A stretch of 64,000 bases of DNA. It comes from Burkholderia sp. GAS332. Its GTDB lineage: Bacteria > Pseudomonadota > Gammaproteobacteria > Burkholderiales > Burkholderiaceae. The notes under the pieces are model-generated. The model was not told the origin of the DNA. It saw only the letters and a list, made by a program, of their open reading frames with translations, and did not search any database. Made by a program: the position numbers and the translations under genes. The DNA is taken from assembly GCA_900142905.1 (NCBI GenBank), contig FSRV01000001.1, positions 1,426,001-1,490,000 on the forward strand, given 5' to 3'. Shown here piece after piece: positions 1 through 9,659 of the stretch (positions within the stretch are counted from its first letter, which is position 1; every line of letters starts with the position of its first letter).

Positions 1-24
1 CCTGATCAGAACGACCACAGAACC

Positions 25-2460
25 ATGCAATTCCCGGAATCCTGGCTGAGAACCTTTGTCGACCCGCAACTGACGACCGATGAGCTGTCGCACGCGTTGA
101 CGATGGCGGGTCTCGAAGTCGAAGACCTGCGGCCGGCCGCGCCGCCGACCTCGAAGATCGTCGTCGGCCAGGTGCTGGAAGTCGTCAAGCACCCGGACGC
201 AGACAAGCTCAACGTGTGTCAGGTCGACGCCGGCACGGGCGCGACGCTGAACATTGTGTGCGGTGCGCCGAATGTCGCGCCGGGCATCAAGGTGCCGGTC
301 GCGTTGGTTGGCGCGCAACTGCCGCCGGCCGAAGAGGGCGGCACGCCGTTCGCGATCAAGCTCTCGAAGCTGCGCGGCGTGGAAAGCCAGGGCATGCTGT
401 GCTCGGCACGCGAACTGAAGCTCTCGGAAGATCATAGCGGCCTGATGATCCTGCCGGAAGATACGCCGATCGGCCAGGACATCCGCGAAACGCTCAATCT
501 CGACGACACGGTTTTCGAAATCAAGCTTACGCCGAACAAGGCGGACTGCCTGTCGGTGTTCGGCGTGGCGCGCGAGACATCGGCCATCACCGGTGCGCCG
601 CTGCGTCCGCTTGAGATCAAGCCGGTCGAAGTCAAGCTCAACGAAACGTTGCCCGTCAAAATCTCGGCGCCCGATCTGTGCGGCCGTTTTTCGGGCCGCG
701 TGATCCGCGGCGTGAATGCGCGCGCGAAGTCGCCGCAATGGATGGTGCAGCGCCTGGAGCGTTCGGGTCAGCGCAGCATCTCCGCGCTCGTCGACATCTC
801 GAACTATGTGATGCTCGAACTGGGCCGTCCGTCGCACGTGTTCGATCTGGACAAGATCCACGGCGGCATGGACGTGCGTTGGGGCCGCAAGGGCGAAACG
901 CTCAAGCTGCTGAACGGCAACACCGTCGAACTCGATGAAACCGTCGGCGTGATCGCCGATGAACAGCACATCGAGAGTCTCGCCGGCATCATGGGCGGCG
1001 ACAGCACGGCCGTCACGCTCGACACCACCAACATCTATCTCGAAGCCGCGTTCTGGTGGCCCGATAGCATTCGTGGCCGCTCGCGCAAGTACAACTTTTC
1101 GACCGATGCAGGCCATCGTTTCGAACGTGGCGTCGATTACGCGACCACGGTCGAACACATCGAACGCATCACGCAATTGATCCTCGATATCTGCGGCGGC
1201 GAAGCCGGCCCGGTCGACGATCAAACCGTCAACGTGCCCAAGCGTGAGCCGGTGAAGATGCGCGTCTCGCGCGCGAACCGCATCATCGGCATCAAGATCG
1301 ACGCGGACGAAATCGCGCAGATCTTCACGCGCCTCGGCCTCAGCTTTGAACGCGACGGCGATACGTTCTCGGTGAACCCGCCGTCGTACCGTTTCGACAT
1401 CGAAATCGAAGAAGACCTGATCGAAGAAGTGGCGCGTATCTACGGCTTCGAAAAGATCCCGGCACGTCCGCCGGTCGCGACCAGCGAAATGCTGCCGACC
1501 AACGAAACGCAGCGCTCGATTCATGTGATCCGTCACGCGCTCGCCGCGCGCGATTACGCGGAAACGGTCAACTTCAGTTTCGTGGACGCCGAGTGGGAGC
1601 AGGACTTCGCCGGTAACGACACGCCGGTACGTCTGTTGAATCCGATTGCGAGCCAGCTGTCGGTCATGCGCACCACGCTGTTCGGCAGCCTGATCAACGT
1701 TCTGCGCACGAACCTGAACCGTCGCGCGGCCGATCGCGTGCGCGTGTTCGAAGCCGGCCGCGTGTTCCTGCACGACCCGACGATCAAGGCCGGCGAACTG
1801 ACGGTCGAAGGTTTCGCGCAGCCGAAGATGATCGGCGGTCTCGCCTACGGTCCCGCGCTCGAAGAGCAGTGGGGCGCGCAAACGCGCGCGGTCGACTACT
1901 TCGACGTGAAGGGCGATCTGGAAGCCGTGCTCGCGCCGGCCGTGGCAAGCTTCGTGAAAGCGGAGCATCCGGCCTTGCATCCGGGCCGCAGCGCGCGTAT
2001 TGAACTGAATGGCCGCGCAGTGGGCTGGATTGGCGAATTGCATCCGCGCTGGATGCAAAAATATGATTTACCGCATGCGCCGATTCTGTTTGAAGTCGAA
2101 GCGGAAGCATTAATGCAGCGCGTATTGCCGACTCCGGCGGACGTATCTAAATTCCCGCCGGTGCGTCGTGATATTGCGGTGGTCGTCGATCAGAAAATCG
2201 AGGTTCAGGCGCTGCTGGACGAGCTCCAGAAGGCTCAGTCCGAGGCCGCCTGCAAGACTGTTCAGAAGGTTGCGCTTTTCGACGAATTCCGTCCAAAATC
2301 AAACACTTCCGGTGGTCTGGCTGCTCACGAGAAAAGCCTTGCGTTCCGTGTGACCTTGCAAGATACTGGCGGGACCCTTCAGGATGAAACGGTCGATCTG
2401 GCTATTCAAACTCTGGTGGAACGTCTGGCTCGAGTATATGGCGCACGGTTGCGTGGATAA
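25..2460 (+). CDS. pheT: Phenylalanine--tRNA ligase beta subunit
   Basis: Beta subunit of the cytoplasmic alpha2beta2 enzyme that charges tRNA-Phe with phenylalanine. The 811 residues match the usual full bacterial length. Visible domains in order: an N-terminal EMAP-like tRNA-binding OB fold at about 40-150, the B3/B4 editing region at about 210-390, the B5 DNA-binding-like fold at about 410-480, the catalytic-like core at about 490-690, and the C-terminal ferredoxin-fold anticodon-binding domain from about 715. The ATG at 25 gives the canonical MQFPESWL start. The preceding TGA at 3-5 could be the end of pheS, which normally lies just upstream, but too little sequence is present to prove it. 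ihfA follows on the same strand, the standard proteobacterial order. Confidence 0.98.
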   Translation: MQFPESWLRTFVDPQLTTDELSHALTMAGLEVEDLRPAAPPTSKIVVGQVLEVVKHPDADKLNVCQVDAGTGATLNIVCGAPNVAPGIKVPVALVGAQLPPAEEGGTPFAIKLSKLRGVESQGMLCSARELKLSEDHSGLMILPEDTPIGQDIRETLNLDDTVFEIKLTPNKADCLSVFGVARETSAITGAPLRPLEIKPVEVKLNETLPVKISAPDLCGRFSGRVIRGVNARAKSPQWMVQRLERSGQRSISALVDISNYVMLELGRPSHVFDLDKIHGGMDVRWGRKGETLKLLNGNTVELDETVGVIADEQHIESLAGIMGGDSTAVTLDTTNIYLEAAFWWPDSIRGRSRKYNFSTDAGHRFERGVDYATTVEHIERITQLILDICGGEAGPVDDQTVNVPKREPVKMRVSRANRIIGIKIDADEIAQIFTRLGLSFERDGDTFSVNPPSYRFDIEIEEDLIEEVARIYGFEKIPARPPVATSEMLPTNETQRSIHVIRHALAARDYAETVNFSFVDAEWEQDFAGNDTPVRLLNPIASQLSVMRTTLFGSLINVLRTNLNRRAADRVRVFEAGRVFLHDPTIKAGELTVEGFAQPKMIGGLAYGPALEEQWGAQTRAVDYFDVKGDLEAVLAPAVASFVKAEHPALHPGRSARIELNGRAVGWIGELHPRWMQKYDLPHAPILFEVEAEALMQRVLPTPADVSKFPPVRRDIAVVVDQKIEVQALLDELQKAQSEAACKTVQKVALFDEFRPKSNTSGGLAAHEKSLAFRVTLQDTGGTLQDETVDLAIQTLVERLARVYGARLRG

Positions 2461-2529
2461 CCCGCATTTAACATTTGCACGGCATTTTTTCGCAACCTCC
2501 GTTTCTGCTTGGCGCGCCATTTGATAGAT

Positions 2530-2940
2530 ATGAATGAAATGAACTCGAGTGATTTCGAAGCCCTTCTTACGGCGCAACGCAGCGCCATGATTCGCGATAT
2601 TCCGACATCACCCGCGGCCGTTTCCACCGAAACGCCGACGCTGACCAAAGCTGAACTTGCCGAGTTGCTGTTCGACAATGTCGGGCTCAACAAGCGGGAA
2701 GCGAAAGACATGGTCGAAGCATTCTTCGAGGTGATCCGCGACGCGCTGGAGAGTGGCGATAGCGTGAAGCTGTCGGGGTTCGGCAACTTCCAGTTGCGCG
2801 ACAAACCCCAGCGTCCCGGCAGAAACCCGAAGACTGGCGAAGCGATTCCGATCGCCGCGCGCCGCGTTGTGACGTTCCATGCAAGTCAAAAGCTGAAAGC
2901 GCTGGTTGAGAACGGCGCTGAAGCGAGCTTCGCGCGCTGA
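2530..2940 (+). CDS. ihfA: Integration host factor subunit alpha
   Basis: DNA-bending nucleoid protein that pairs with IhfB and acts in recombination and at sigma-54 promoters. The HU/IHF fold occupies the C-terminal about 95 residues. The conserved [22 protein letters not shown] arm is present, with the proline that intercalates DNA, followed by the typical R-V-V-T-F strand. The N-terminal extension of about 35 residues before [10 protein letters not shown] is longer than in enteric IhfA; I recall such extensions in Burkholderia. The start is uncertain. An in-frame TTG lies at 2509 and further ATGs at 2539 and 2587, none with a clear ribosome-binding site; I chose the first ATG. It sits 69 bases after pheT, probably in the same transcript. 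Confidence 0.93.
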   Translation: MNEMNSSDFEALLTAQRSAMIRDIPTSPAAVSTETPTLTKAELAELLFDNVGLNKREAKDMVEAFFEVIRDALESGDSVKLSGFGNFQLRDKPQRPGRNPKTGEAIPIAARRVVTFHASQKLKALVENGAEASFAR

Positions 2941-2986
2941 TTGACGGGCGCGTCCCTGCGCAACCCACCACGACGGCTAACTGACG

Positions 2987-3394
2987 ATGACAGCGACGAT
3001 CGAAAAAGTCGTCTTGCCTCCGATTCCGGCGAAGCGCTACTTCACGATTGGTGAGGTCAGCGAACTATGCGGCGTGAAGCCGCATGTGCTGCGCTATTGG
3101 GAACAGGAGTTCACGCAGTTGCGGCCGGTCAAGCGGCGCGGCAATCGCCGGTACTACCAGCATCACGAGGTGCTGTTGATCCGGCGGATTCGTGAGTTGT
3201 TGTATGAGCAGGGCTTCACGATCAACGGTGCGCGCAATCGGCTTGATTCGCATGGCGGTGGTGCGCAGGGTGCGCCGGCTGAGGTGGTCGAGGAAGGCGC
3301 GGGCGCAGCGGCGCCGGCAGCAACAACGGCTGCGGTGGACGTCGAGCAGTTGCGCAAGGAATTGCTGCATGTGATCGATTTGTTAGGGCACTAG
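2987..3394 (+). CDS. MerR-family transcriptional regulator
   Basis: A 135-residue MerR-type DNA-binding protein. The winged helix-turn-helix lies at about 18-85 ([20 protein letters not shown], then [10 protein letters not shown]). The rest is a short linker rich in Ala, Gly and Glu and a C-terminal helix that could be the dimerisation coil. There are no cysteines placed for metal or redox sensing, so this is the ligand-less MerR type that sits beside ihfA in many beta- and gamma-proteobacteria. It begins 46 bases after ihfA and probably shares its transcript. The target genes are unknown. Confidence 0.9.
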   Translation: MTATIEKVVLPPIPAKRYFTIGEVSELCGVKPHVLRYWEQEFTQLRPVKRRGNRRYYQHHEVLLIRRIRELLYEQGFTINGARNRLDSHGGGAQGAPAEVVEEGAGAAAPAATTAAVDVEQLRKELLHVIDLLGH

Positions 3395-3417
3395 TTTGCT
3401 TTGTTAGCGCAGGGCGG

Positions 3418-3446
3418 TTCTAATCGCTCGAAGTGTCTGTTATAAT
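3418..3446 (+). promoter_or_regulatory. Promoter of tRNA-Pro
   Basis: A perfect TATAAT -10 box lies at 3441-3446, with a weak -35-like TTCTAA 17 bases upstream at 3418-3423. The expected start point falls just before the tRNA at 3458. Confidence 0.7.
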
Positions 3447-3457
3447 TTTTAGCTGTT

Positions 3458-3538
<81 letters not shown>

Positions 3539-3542
3539 AATC

Positions 3543-3576
3543 AAGGCCTTACAAGCAATGCTTGTAAGGCCTTTTT
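3543..3576 (+). terminator. Rho-independent terminator after tRNA-Pro
   Basis: Fifteen-base perfect inverted arms (3543-3557 and 3559-3573) around a single unpaired base are followed by a T-run at 3572-3576, directly downstream of the tRNA. Confidence 0.9.
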
Positions 3577-3680
3577 CTATTTCTGAGGCGCTAACGAGTC
3601 ATTGGCAAGACGCGCGAGGGCAGCGCCGCTGGCAAACCACCATAGCGGCGCCGATTCTGAGCAAACAAAGAAGCCCGGTC

Positions 3681-4811
3681 TCAACCTCTGCCGAGCGCGA
3701 TATACCGCTCGAGATGATGGTCCTCATCCCCGAGTTGATGGTCGATCATCACGAGGCGCTTCGCATAGTGAGCCATCGGCAACTCCCACGTCATGCCGAT
3801 ACCGCCATGCAGTTGAATACACTCCTCAGCGACCAGCGCCCCGATCCTGCCGATACTGTATTTAGCCGCCGAAACCGCCCGTTCCCGCACGGTACGTTCG
3901 GCTCCGAGCGCGGCAGCGGCATTGATGACCGATGATCGCGCCTGCTCGATCTCAAGCAGCAGATCCGCCATCCGATGCTGCAATGCCTGGAAGCTGCCGA
4001 TCGGCACGCCAAATTGCTTACGCGTGCGCAAGTACTCAAGCGTGTAGTCTTTCGCGACATCCATCGCGCCGACCGCTTCGGAACACAAGGCCAGCACGCC
4101 GCAACTGATCGCGTATTCGAGCGTTGAAAAACCTTCACCGGCCGTGCCGAGCAGCGCGTCGTCGCCGAGCGTGACGTTGTCGAACGTGACCTCGGCCGCG
4201 CGGCCGCCATCGATCTTGCGATAGCCACGAACGCTGACACCCGCTGCGTCGCGAGGGACGAGAAAGAGCGTGATGCCGGCTTCGGCATCGTCGGTGCCGG
4301 TGGTGCGCGCGGAGACCAGGAAGAGCGAGGCGTTCTCGCCTTGCTGAACGACCGCTTTCGCGCCATTCAGCTTCCAGGCGTTACCGGTGCGTTCCGCACG
4401 CGTTGTGACGCGCGATAGTTCGTAGTGGCCGTCCGGTTCGCCATGCGCGAGCGCAACGCAACGCGAGCCGTCGATCAGTGCGGCCAGCATCGCTTTCTGC
4501 GCTTCGCTGCCGTCACGTGCAATGGCCTGGCCGACGATCAGCGTATCGAGAAACGGCTCGACCACGAGGCCGCGACCCAGGCTCTCGAATACGACGGCGA
4601 TATCGAAGCCGCCGCCGCCAAACCCCCCGTCCGCTTCATCGAACAGCGCGCCGATAATGCCGAGTTCCGCGAAACGATTCCACAGGTCTGCGCTGAAGCC
4701 TTCAGGCGAGCGTGCGATCCGGTCGCGCGTCTCGAAACCGTATTGCTCGGTGACAAAGCGGTTGAGCGTATCCGCCAGCATGCGGCGGTCTTCGGTATGC
4801 TGAAAATTCAT
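3681..4811 (-). CDS. Acyl-CoA dehydrogenase
   Basis: FAD-dependent dehydrogenase of the acyl-CoA dehydrogenase superfamily (376 residues). It introduces the alpha-beta double bond in an acyl-CoA and passes electrons to ETF in the cytoplasm. It has the N-terminal helical domain (MNFQHTEDRRMLADTLNRF), the central beta-barrel, and the C-terminal helical domain with the family motif LHGGIGMTWELPMAHYAKR, whose Glu is at the usual catalytic position. It lies 12 bases downstream of a second acyl-CoA dehydrogenase and is the last gene of a minus-strand operon headed by a bifunctional hydratase/dehydrogenase. Such unequal pairs often form heteromers on bulky substrates (steroid side chains, pimeloyl-CoA-like acids); the actual substrate cannot be told here. 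Confidence 0.93.
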   Translation of the reverse strand: MNFQHTEDRRMLADTLNRFVTEQYGFETRDRIARSPEGFSADLWNRFAELGIIGALFDEADGGFGGGGFDIAVVFESLGRGLVVEPFLDTLIVGQAIARDGSEAQKAMLAALIDGSRCVALAHGEPDGHYELSRVTTRAERTGNAWKLNGAKAVVQQGENASLFLVSARTTGTDDAEAGITLFLVPRDAAGVSVRGYRKIDGGRAAEVTFDNVTLGDDALLGTAGEGFSTLEYAISCGVLALCSEAVGAMDVAKDYTLEYLRTRKQFGVPIGSFQALQHRMADLLLEIEQARSSVINAAAALGAERTVRERAVSAAKYSIGRIGALVAEECIQLHGGIGMTWELPMAHYAKRLVMIDHQLGDEDHHLERYIALGRG

Positions 4812-4823
4812 GGCGTGTGCCCC

Positions 4824-6032
4824 TTACAGTCCCAGGATCATTTTGGAAATGATGTTCTTCTGGATTTCGTTGGAGCCGCCGAAGATCGACAGCTTGCGGT
4901 TGTTGAAGTAAAGCGAGGCGGCACTCGCGGCTTCGTCGGGGCCGACTGGTGTGCCCTCGAAGCCATCGTGCAAGGCTTCCTCGATGAACGGCTGCGCATA
5001 CGGCCCCATCGCGCGGCGCGTGAGCGAAGAGATTTCCTGGCGGATCTCGGTGCCGCGAATCTTCAACATCGAACTCTCGGCGCCCGGCACGCCGCCACCG
5101 GCCACCGCCGCGATCACGCGCAGGTTGGTGGTCTTCATGTTCTCCAGATCGATCTCGATACGTGCCATGCGTGCCGCAAACGACGGATCTTCCGCGAGCG
5201 GCCGGCCGTTGCGCTGCTGCTTCGCCGCGATTTTGCGCAACCGGTTGAATGCGGCCACTGAGAAACCGACGCCCGCGATATTGGTGCGCTCATACGTGAG
5301 CAGGTATTTGGCGTAGGTCCAGCCCTTGTTTTCTTCGCCCACAAGGTTCTCAGCCGGTACACGCACATCGGTGAGGAACACTTCGTTGACTTCGTGCTCG
5401 CCATCGAGCGTGATGATCGGCCGCACTTCGACGCCCGGCGTATTCATGTCGATCAGCAGGAAACTGATGCCTTCCTGCTTGCGCACGTCGGTGGCGGTGC
5501 GCACAAGGCAGAAGATCATGTTCGCGTAGTGGCCGAGCGTGGTCCACGTCTTCTGACCGTTGACGATGTAGTGCTCGCCTTGCGCGTCGCTGCCGCGTAC
5601 CGCGGTGGTTTTTACCGCCGCGAGATCGGAACCCGCGCCCGGTTCGGAGTAGCCCTGGCACCACCAGTCCGAGCCGTCGAGAATGCGCGGCAACCAGTGG
5701 TGCTTTTGCGCCTCGTTGCCGTATTTGATCATCACCGGGCCGAGCATGTTGACACCGAACGGCACGACACGTGGTGCCCCCGCCAGTGCGCATTCATTCT
5801 CGAAGATGAATTTCTGCACGGCGTTCCAACCCGGGCCGCCGTATTCTTTTGGCCAATGATTGGCGAGCCAGCCTTGCGCGTTGAGAATCGCGTGCCACTC
5901 AGCCATGTCGTCGCGCGTGAGGCGGCGGCCGCCGTGCACTTTGTCCGCTAGACGTTGCGGGAGCTTGTCACGCAAAAAGCGCTGTACGTCAGTGCGAAAA
6001 GCTTCTTCTTCAGGCGTGAAGTTCAGATCCAT
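4824..6032 (-). CDS. Acyl-CoA dehydrogenase (larger partner)
   Basis: Second acyl-CoA dehydrogenase of the operon, 402 residues from the chosen ATG at 6032 (MDLNFTPEEEAFRTDV). An open frame upstream adds 20 unlikely residues, and a GGAAGAA-like ribosome site precedes 6032. The FAD/acyl-binding region WCQGYSEPGAGSDLAAVKT and the C-terminal end FGGSNEIQKNIISKMILGL are typical of the family. It is 91 bases downstream of the hydratase/dehydrogenase gene and 12 bases upstream of the smaller dehydrogenase, so cotranscription is likely. The proteins together would supply the first three oxidation steps for one acyl-CoA substrate; no thiolase is in the operon. Confidence 0.93.
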   Translation of the reverse strand: MDLNFTPEEEAFRTDVQRFLRDKLPQRLADKVHGGRRLTRDDMAEWHAILNAQGWLANHWPKEYGGPGWNAVQKFIFENECALAGAPRVVPFGVNMLGPVMIKYGNEAQKHHWLPRILDGSDWWCQGYSEPGAGSDLAAVKTTAVRGSDAQGEHYIVNGQKTWTTLGHYANMIFCLVRTATDVRKQEGISFLLIDMNTPGVEVRPIITLDGEHEVNEVFLTDVRVPAENLVGEENKGWTYAKYLLTYERTNIAGVGFSVAAFNRLRKIAAKQQRNGRPLAEDPSFAARMARIEIDLENMKTTNLRVIAAVAGGGVPGAESSMLKIRGTEIRQEISSLTRRAMGPYAQPFIEEALHDGFEGTPVGPDEAASAASLYFNNRKLSIFGGSNEIQKNIISKMILGL

Positions 6033-6123
6033 AATGGGTTCTTCCCTGGATATTGATTCGATCGGCGGACCGGCGGGAGGGCAGGCCCCCACCGGTCAAG
6101 AATGCGCCAAATGATGTGCCGTC

Positions 6124-8244
6124 TCAAGCCGTCTGGTTGAGGCTCGCAAAATCCGCGCCGCGCTCGACCAGATCGATCAGCAGCGGCGACGCTTGCCAGA
6201 ACAGCGGGTCTTCTTTGGCGAATTCGCGGATGTCCGCGAGAACCGTGGCGAGGCCCACTGTATCGGCGTATTTCATCGGGCCGCCGCGATAACGCGGAAA
6301 GCCGTAGCCATAGAGGAAGGTCACGTCGACGTCGAGTGGCCGCAGCGCGATGCCTTCATGCACGACATTGGCGCCTTCGTTGATCATCGCGGCCATGTAG
6401 CGGCGCATGATTTCTTCGTCGGTGAACGTGCGCGGCGTGATGTCGGCGCGTTCGCGCTCGGCGTCGATGATGGCCTCGACCTCGGGGTCGGGCGAACCGC
6501 TGCGCGAACCTTCGGGGTACAGATAAAAACCACGGCCGGTTTTCTGGCCGAACCAGCCGCGTTCGCAAAGACGATCGGCAATTTGCACGTAGCGTGCTTT
6601 GGGGTTACGCGTGGCTGCGCGCCGCTTGCGCGTGGCCCAACCGATGTCGCCGCCCGCCAGATCGACCACCTGGAACGGACCCATCGGGAAGCCGAACGCA
6701 CGCACCGCCGCATCGATCTGATACGGCGACGCACCGTCTTCCATCATCGCGTCCGCCGCGCTGCGATACACCGCGAGCACGCGATTGCCGATGAAGCCGT
6801 CGCACACGCCGGCACGCACCGGCGTCTTGCGCAGTTTCTTCGCGAGTTCGAACGCCGTAGCGACCACGTCGGCGCTGACTTGCTTCGGCACCACCACTTC
6901 CAGCAGCTTCATGATGTTGGCGGGGGAGAAGAAGTGCAGGCCGATTACATCCGCCGGGCGGGAAATGCTGCTCGCAATCGCGTCGATGTCGAGATACGAC
7001 GTGTTGGTGGCGAGCACCGCGCCGGCTTTGCAGACGCGATCGAGTTCGGCGAACACGGCCTTTTTCACCTCCAGGTCTTCGAATACGGCTTCGATCACCA
7101 GATCGGCGTCGGCGAGTGCGTCGTAGGAGGTGCTGCCCTGCCAGCGCGACATCACGTCGGCTTTCTTCTCCGCACTCATGCGGCCTTTGGCGATCAGGCC
7201 GTCGTAGACCTTTTCGATGTGTGCGCGGCCGCGCGCGAGCGACGCGTCGTCGCGTTCGATCATCGTCACCGGCAGGCCTGCATCGAGCACGGCGACGGCG
7301 ATGCCCGCGCCCATCGTGCCGCCGCCCACCACGCCGATCTTATTCAGCGCGCGCGGCTTTGCCTCGCGCGTTTCCGGCGCCTTGAGCACTTCGCGTTCGG
7401 CAAAGAACGCGTGAATCAACCCGGCACGCTGCGGGCTATCGATGCATTCCAGAAACAGTTTGCGTTCGAGCCGCAGGCCGTCTTCGAAAGCGTGTTCGAT
7501 GGCGGCTTCTACGGCATCGACGATTTTGAGCGGCGAGAACAGACCGCGCGATTTCTTCGTCGTTTCGGCGCGTGCGGTGGCGACCGCGGCGAGGCTCGCG
7601 GCGCGGTCGCTTAATGCAGCGGCATCGCGCGTGCGCCGCACGGGAGCGTGAGCGGCCAGCAGTTCGTGCACATAGGCGAGTCCTTCAGCGAGGATGTCGT
7701 CGCTGCTGCCGAGCCGGTCGATGAGGCCGAGCGCGAGCGCTTCTTTCGCACCGGCATGGCGGCCGCTCAGGATCAGGTCGAGGGCAGCCGGCGCGCCGAT
7801 CAGGCGCGGCGTACGCTGCGTGCCGCCTGCGCCCGGCAGCAGGCCGAGTTGCACTTCGGGCAAACCGAGCTTGGCGCCATTCACGGCGAGCCGGTAGTGC
7901 GCCGCGAGCGCCACTTCCAGACCGCCGCCGAGCGCGGCGCCGTGAATGGCGGCCACCACCGGCTTCGCACAGGCTTCGATGCGGTTACACACGTCCGGCA
8001 GCGACGGCGGCACCGGCGGCTTGCCGAACTCGCGGATGTCCGCACCCGCGATGAAGTTGCGCCCGGCGCCGACGATCAGCACGGCCTCGACGGCGCTGTC
8101 GGCATCCGCGGCTTCGATTGCGGCGAGCAAGCCGCGCCGCACGTCGGCGGAGAGGGCGTTGACGGGCGCGTGGTCGATCGTGACCAGCAGGACTTTGCCG
8201 CGCAATTCGCGCGTCACAACGTCGGCGGAAGGGGTGGGGGTCAT
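6124..8244 (-). CDS. Bifunctional enoyl-CoA hydratase / 3-hydroxyacyl-CoA dehydrogenase
   Basis: FadB/FadJ-type multifunctional beta-oxidation enzyme, 706 residues. The N-terminal crotonase domain (about 10-190) has both catalytic glutamates in context (GGGLEVALA and GLPEVQLG) and the oxyanion segment NFIAGADIREF. The NAD-binding Rossmann domain starts with GVVGGGTMGAGIA at about 295, with the catalytic His in HFFSPANIMKLLEVV. Two C-terminal 3-hydroxyacyl-CoA dehydrogenase repeats follow. I took the ATG at 8244, which has AGGAG upstream; the open frame runs on to 8355 across the operator region. It is the first gene of the minus-strand operon and is divergent from a LysR gene. Confidence 0.95.
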   Translation of the reverse strand: MTPTPSADVVTRELRGKVLLVTIDHAPVNALSADVRRGLLAAIEAADADSAVEAVLIVGAGRNFIAGADIREFGKPPVPPSLPDVCNRIEACAKPVVAAIHGAALGGGLEVALAAHYRLAVNGAKLGLPEVQLGLLPGAGGTQRTPRLIGAPAALDLILSGRHAGAKEALALGLIDRLGSSDDILAEGLAYVHELLAAHAPVRRTRDAAALSDRAASLAAVATARAETTKKSRGLFSPLKIVDAVEAAIEHAFEDGLRLERKLFLECIDSPQRAGLIHAFFAEREVLKAPETREAKPRALNKIGVVGGGTMGAGIAVAVLDAGLPVTMIERDDASLARGRAHIEKVYDGLIAKGRMSAEKKADVMSRWQGSTSYDALADADLVIEAVFEDLEVKKAVFAELDRVCKAGAVLATNTSYLDIDAIASSISRPADVIGLHFFSPANIMKLLEVVVPKQVSADVVATAFELAKKLRKTPVRAGVCDGFIGNRVLAVYRSAADAMMEDGASPYQIDAAVRAFGFPMGPFQVVDLAGGDIGWATRKRRAATRNPKARYVQIADRLCERGWFGQKTGRGFYLYPEGSRSGSPDPEVEAIIDAERERADITPRTFTDEEIMRRYMAAMINEGANVVHEGIALRPLDVDVTFLYGYGFPRYRGGPMKYADTVGLATVLADIREFAKEDPLFWQASPLLIDLVERGADFASLNQTA

Positions 8245-8350
8245 CGTGTCGTCTCCTGACTGTTTATTACCGGACCAGATCGGGCCAAATCGGACCGAAT
8301 ACGGCCGATCGAGGCATGCCGGGTCTGGCGAATTCTCCGATTGTCGGTTG

Positions 8351-8407
8351 GTCAAGGTTTATTGACAATTACATAGACCATTGACAGACTGTCAAAATTA
8401 TTTTGAC
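8351..8407. promoter_or_regulatory. Cluster of TTGAC/GTCAA operator half-sites
   Basis: The gap between the beta-oxidation operon and lysR holds five TTGAC or GTCAA half-sites: 8351-8355, 8362-8366, 8381-8385, 8391-8395 and 8403-8407. They form overlapping inverted repeats, including a perfect TTGACAGACTGTCAA (8381-8395) and a perfect 7-3-7 repeat at 8391-8407. This is inferred to be the binding site of the divergent LysR regulator. Confidence 0.65.
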
Positions 8408-8419
8408 AAAGGCCGCATC

Positions 8420-9328
8420 ATGGACGTCAATTCGCTGACCTTGCTGGTCGATATCCTCGATGCGGGCAACCTGAGCGAAGCCGCGCGCCGGCTGAAAATG
8501 AGCCGCGCGAACGTGAGCTACCACCTGAACCAGCTGGAGCGCTCAATCGGCATGCAACTGGTCAGGCGCACCACGCGCCGCGTCGAACCGACCGAAATCG
8601 GTCTCCAGTTATACGAGCATGGCCGCACGATCCAGAACGCGCTGCTGGCCGCGCGCGAATCCGTCACCACCCTCGGGCAGAGCTTGCAGGGTCGGGTGAG
8701 ATTGAGCGTGCCGAGTGGCTACGGGCAACTGGTGATGTCGGATTGGCTGATCGCATTCAAGCGTCTCTATCCGGGCATCGTGCTGGATGTGATGTTCGAG
8801 AATCGCGTCGAGGACCTGATGCGCGACGAGGTCGACATTGCGGTTCGGGTGATGTCCGAGCCGCCGCAGAATCTCGTTGCGCGCGATATGGGGCCGGTGC
8901 GATATGTGGCTTGTGCATCGCCGGGTTTTGCCGAAAGCCGCGGCATGCCGGTGCGGCTCGATGATCTGCGTACGGCGCCGTTGATTACGTCGGCGGTGGT
9001 CGGCAGGCAACTGCGCGTGGCGGCTTATCTGCGCGACGAACGCCACGAAGTGCTGCTGGAGCCGACGATTATTTCCGAGAACTTTCTGTTCTTGCGCCAG
9101 GCGGTGCTGGCTGGCCTGGGTGTCGGCCTGGTGCCCGACTATGTGGTGCAGGATGATCTGCGTCGCGGGGAGGTGGTGACGGCGCTCGACGAATGGCGTT
9201 TAAGCATCTTCGGTACGAACATGTACCTGCTCTATATGCCGAATCGCCATCACACGCGGGCGGCGGCGAGTTTTATCGAATTCATTCTGGAGCAGGCGAG
9301 GGGAAGCGGCAGAGGGGTGGCCGCTTGA
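8420..9328 (+). CDS. LysR-family transcriptional regulator
   Basis: A 302-residue LysR-type regulator. The N-terminal winged helix-turn-helix (about 1-60) contains NLSEAARRLKMSRANVSYHLNQLERSIG, and the C-terminal periplasmic-binding-like effector domain spans about 90-290. The start is the ATG at 8420 (MDVNSLTLLVDIL); the open frame extends upstream into the operator region and was trimmed. It is divergent from the acyl-CoA oxidation operon, which is probably its target. The recognition helix reads NVSYHLNQLE rather than the common AVS..I..LE, a small departure within the family. Confidence 0.93.
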   Translation: MDVNSLTLLVDILDAGNLSEAARRLKMSRANVSYHLNQLERSIGMQLVRRTTRRVEPTEIGLQLYEHGRTIQNALLAARESVTTLGQSLQGRVRLSVPSGYGQLVMSDWLIAFKRLYPGIVLDVMFENRVEDLMRDEVDIAVRVMSEPPQNLVARDMGPVRYVACASPGFAESRGMPVRLDDLRTAPLITSAVVGRQLRVAAYLRDERHEVLLEPTIISENFLFLRQAVLAGLGVGLVPDYVVQDDLRRGEVVTALDEWRLSIFGTNMYLLYMPNRHHTRAAASFIEFILEQARGSGRGVAA

Positions 9329-9470
9329 GCCGCACTGAAGCCGTTTTCCCTCGGCGCGCAGCAGAGCGCAGCGCCAGCGCCAGCACCAACGCCTCACTCC
9401 CGGGTATGCTTAACAAAACGGCGAGATAGCCGTGCGCCTGGCAGCACATCAACCTTCAGGGGAGACGGGG

Positions 9471-9659
9471 ATGAAATGGACAATCGCATGTCTGGCTCTG
9501 CTTGCAATCGCCATTGTCATTGTGTTGGTCTCGCGTCTCCCGAGTGAGGATGCTATTCGCCTCGCCGGCTACGCGGGCACTGCGGCCTTCGCCGCACTGA
9601 TCAGCTTCCTGATTCGCTGGCGTGGAAATCGCGCCCAACGAAACAAACGCACCGGGTGA
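9471..9659 (+). CDS. Small predicted membrane protein
   Basis: A 62-residue predicted protein. Two hydrophobic segments are visible: about 5-24 (IACLALLAIAIVIVLVS) and about 34-52 (AGYAGTAAFAALISFLI), followed by a basic tail (RWRGNRAQRNKRTG), suggesting two membrane spans. The ATG at 9471 is preceded by a GGGGAGACGGGG purine stretch that could serve as a ribosome site. I recognise no family. It stands alone between lysR and the ABC importer, so expression and function are unknown. Confidence 0.5.
   Translation: MKWTIACLALLAIAIVIVLVSRLPSEDAIRLAGYAGTAAFAALISFLIRWRGNRAQRNKRTG

Noticed and set aside
6193..7614. 473-residue open frame on the plus strand opposite the hydratase/dehydrogenase gene
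   Set aside because: His/Arg-rich antisense shadow produced by high GC; no domain or ribosome site, and the minus-strand gene is certain.
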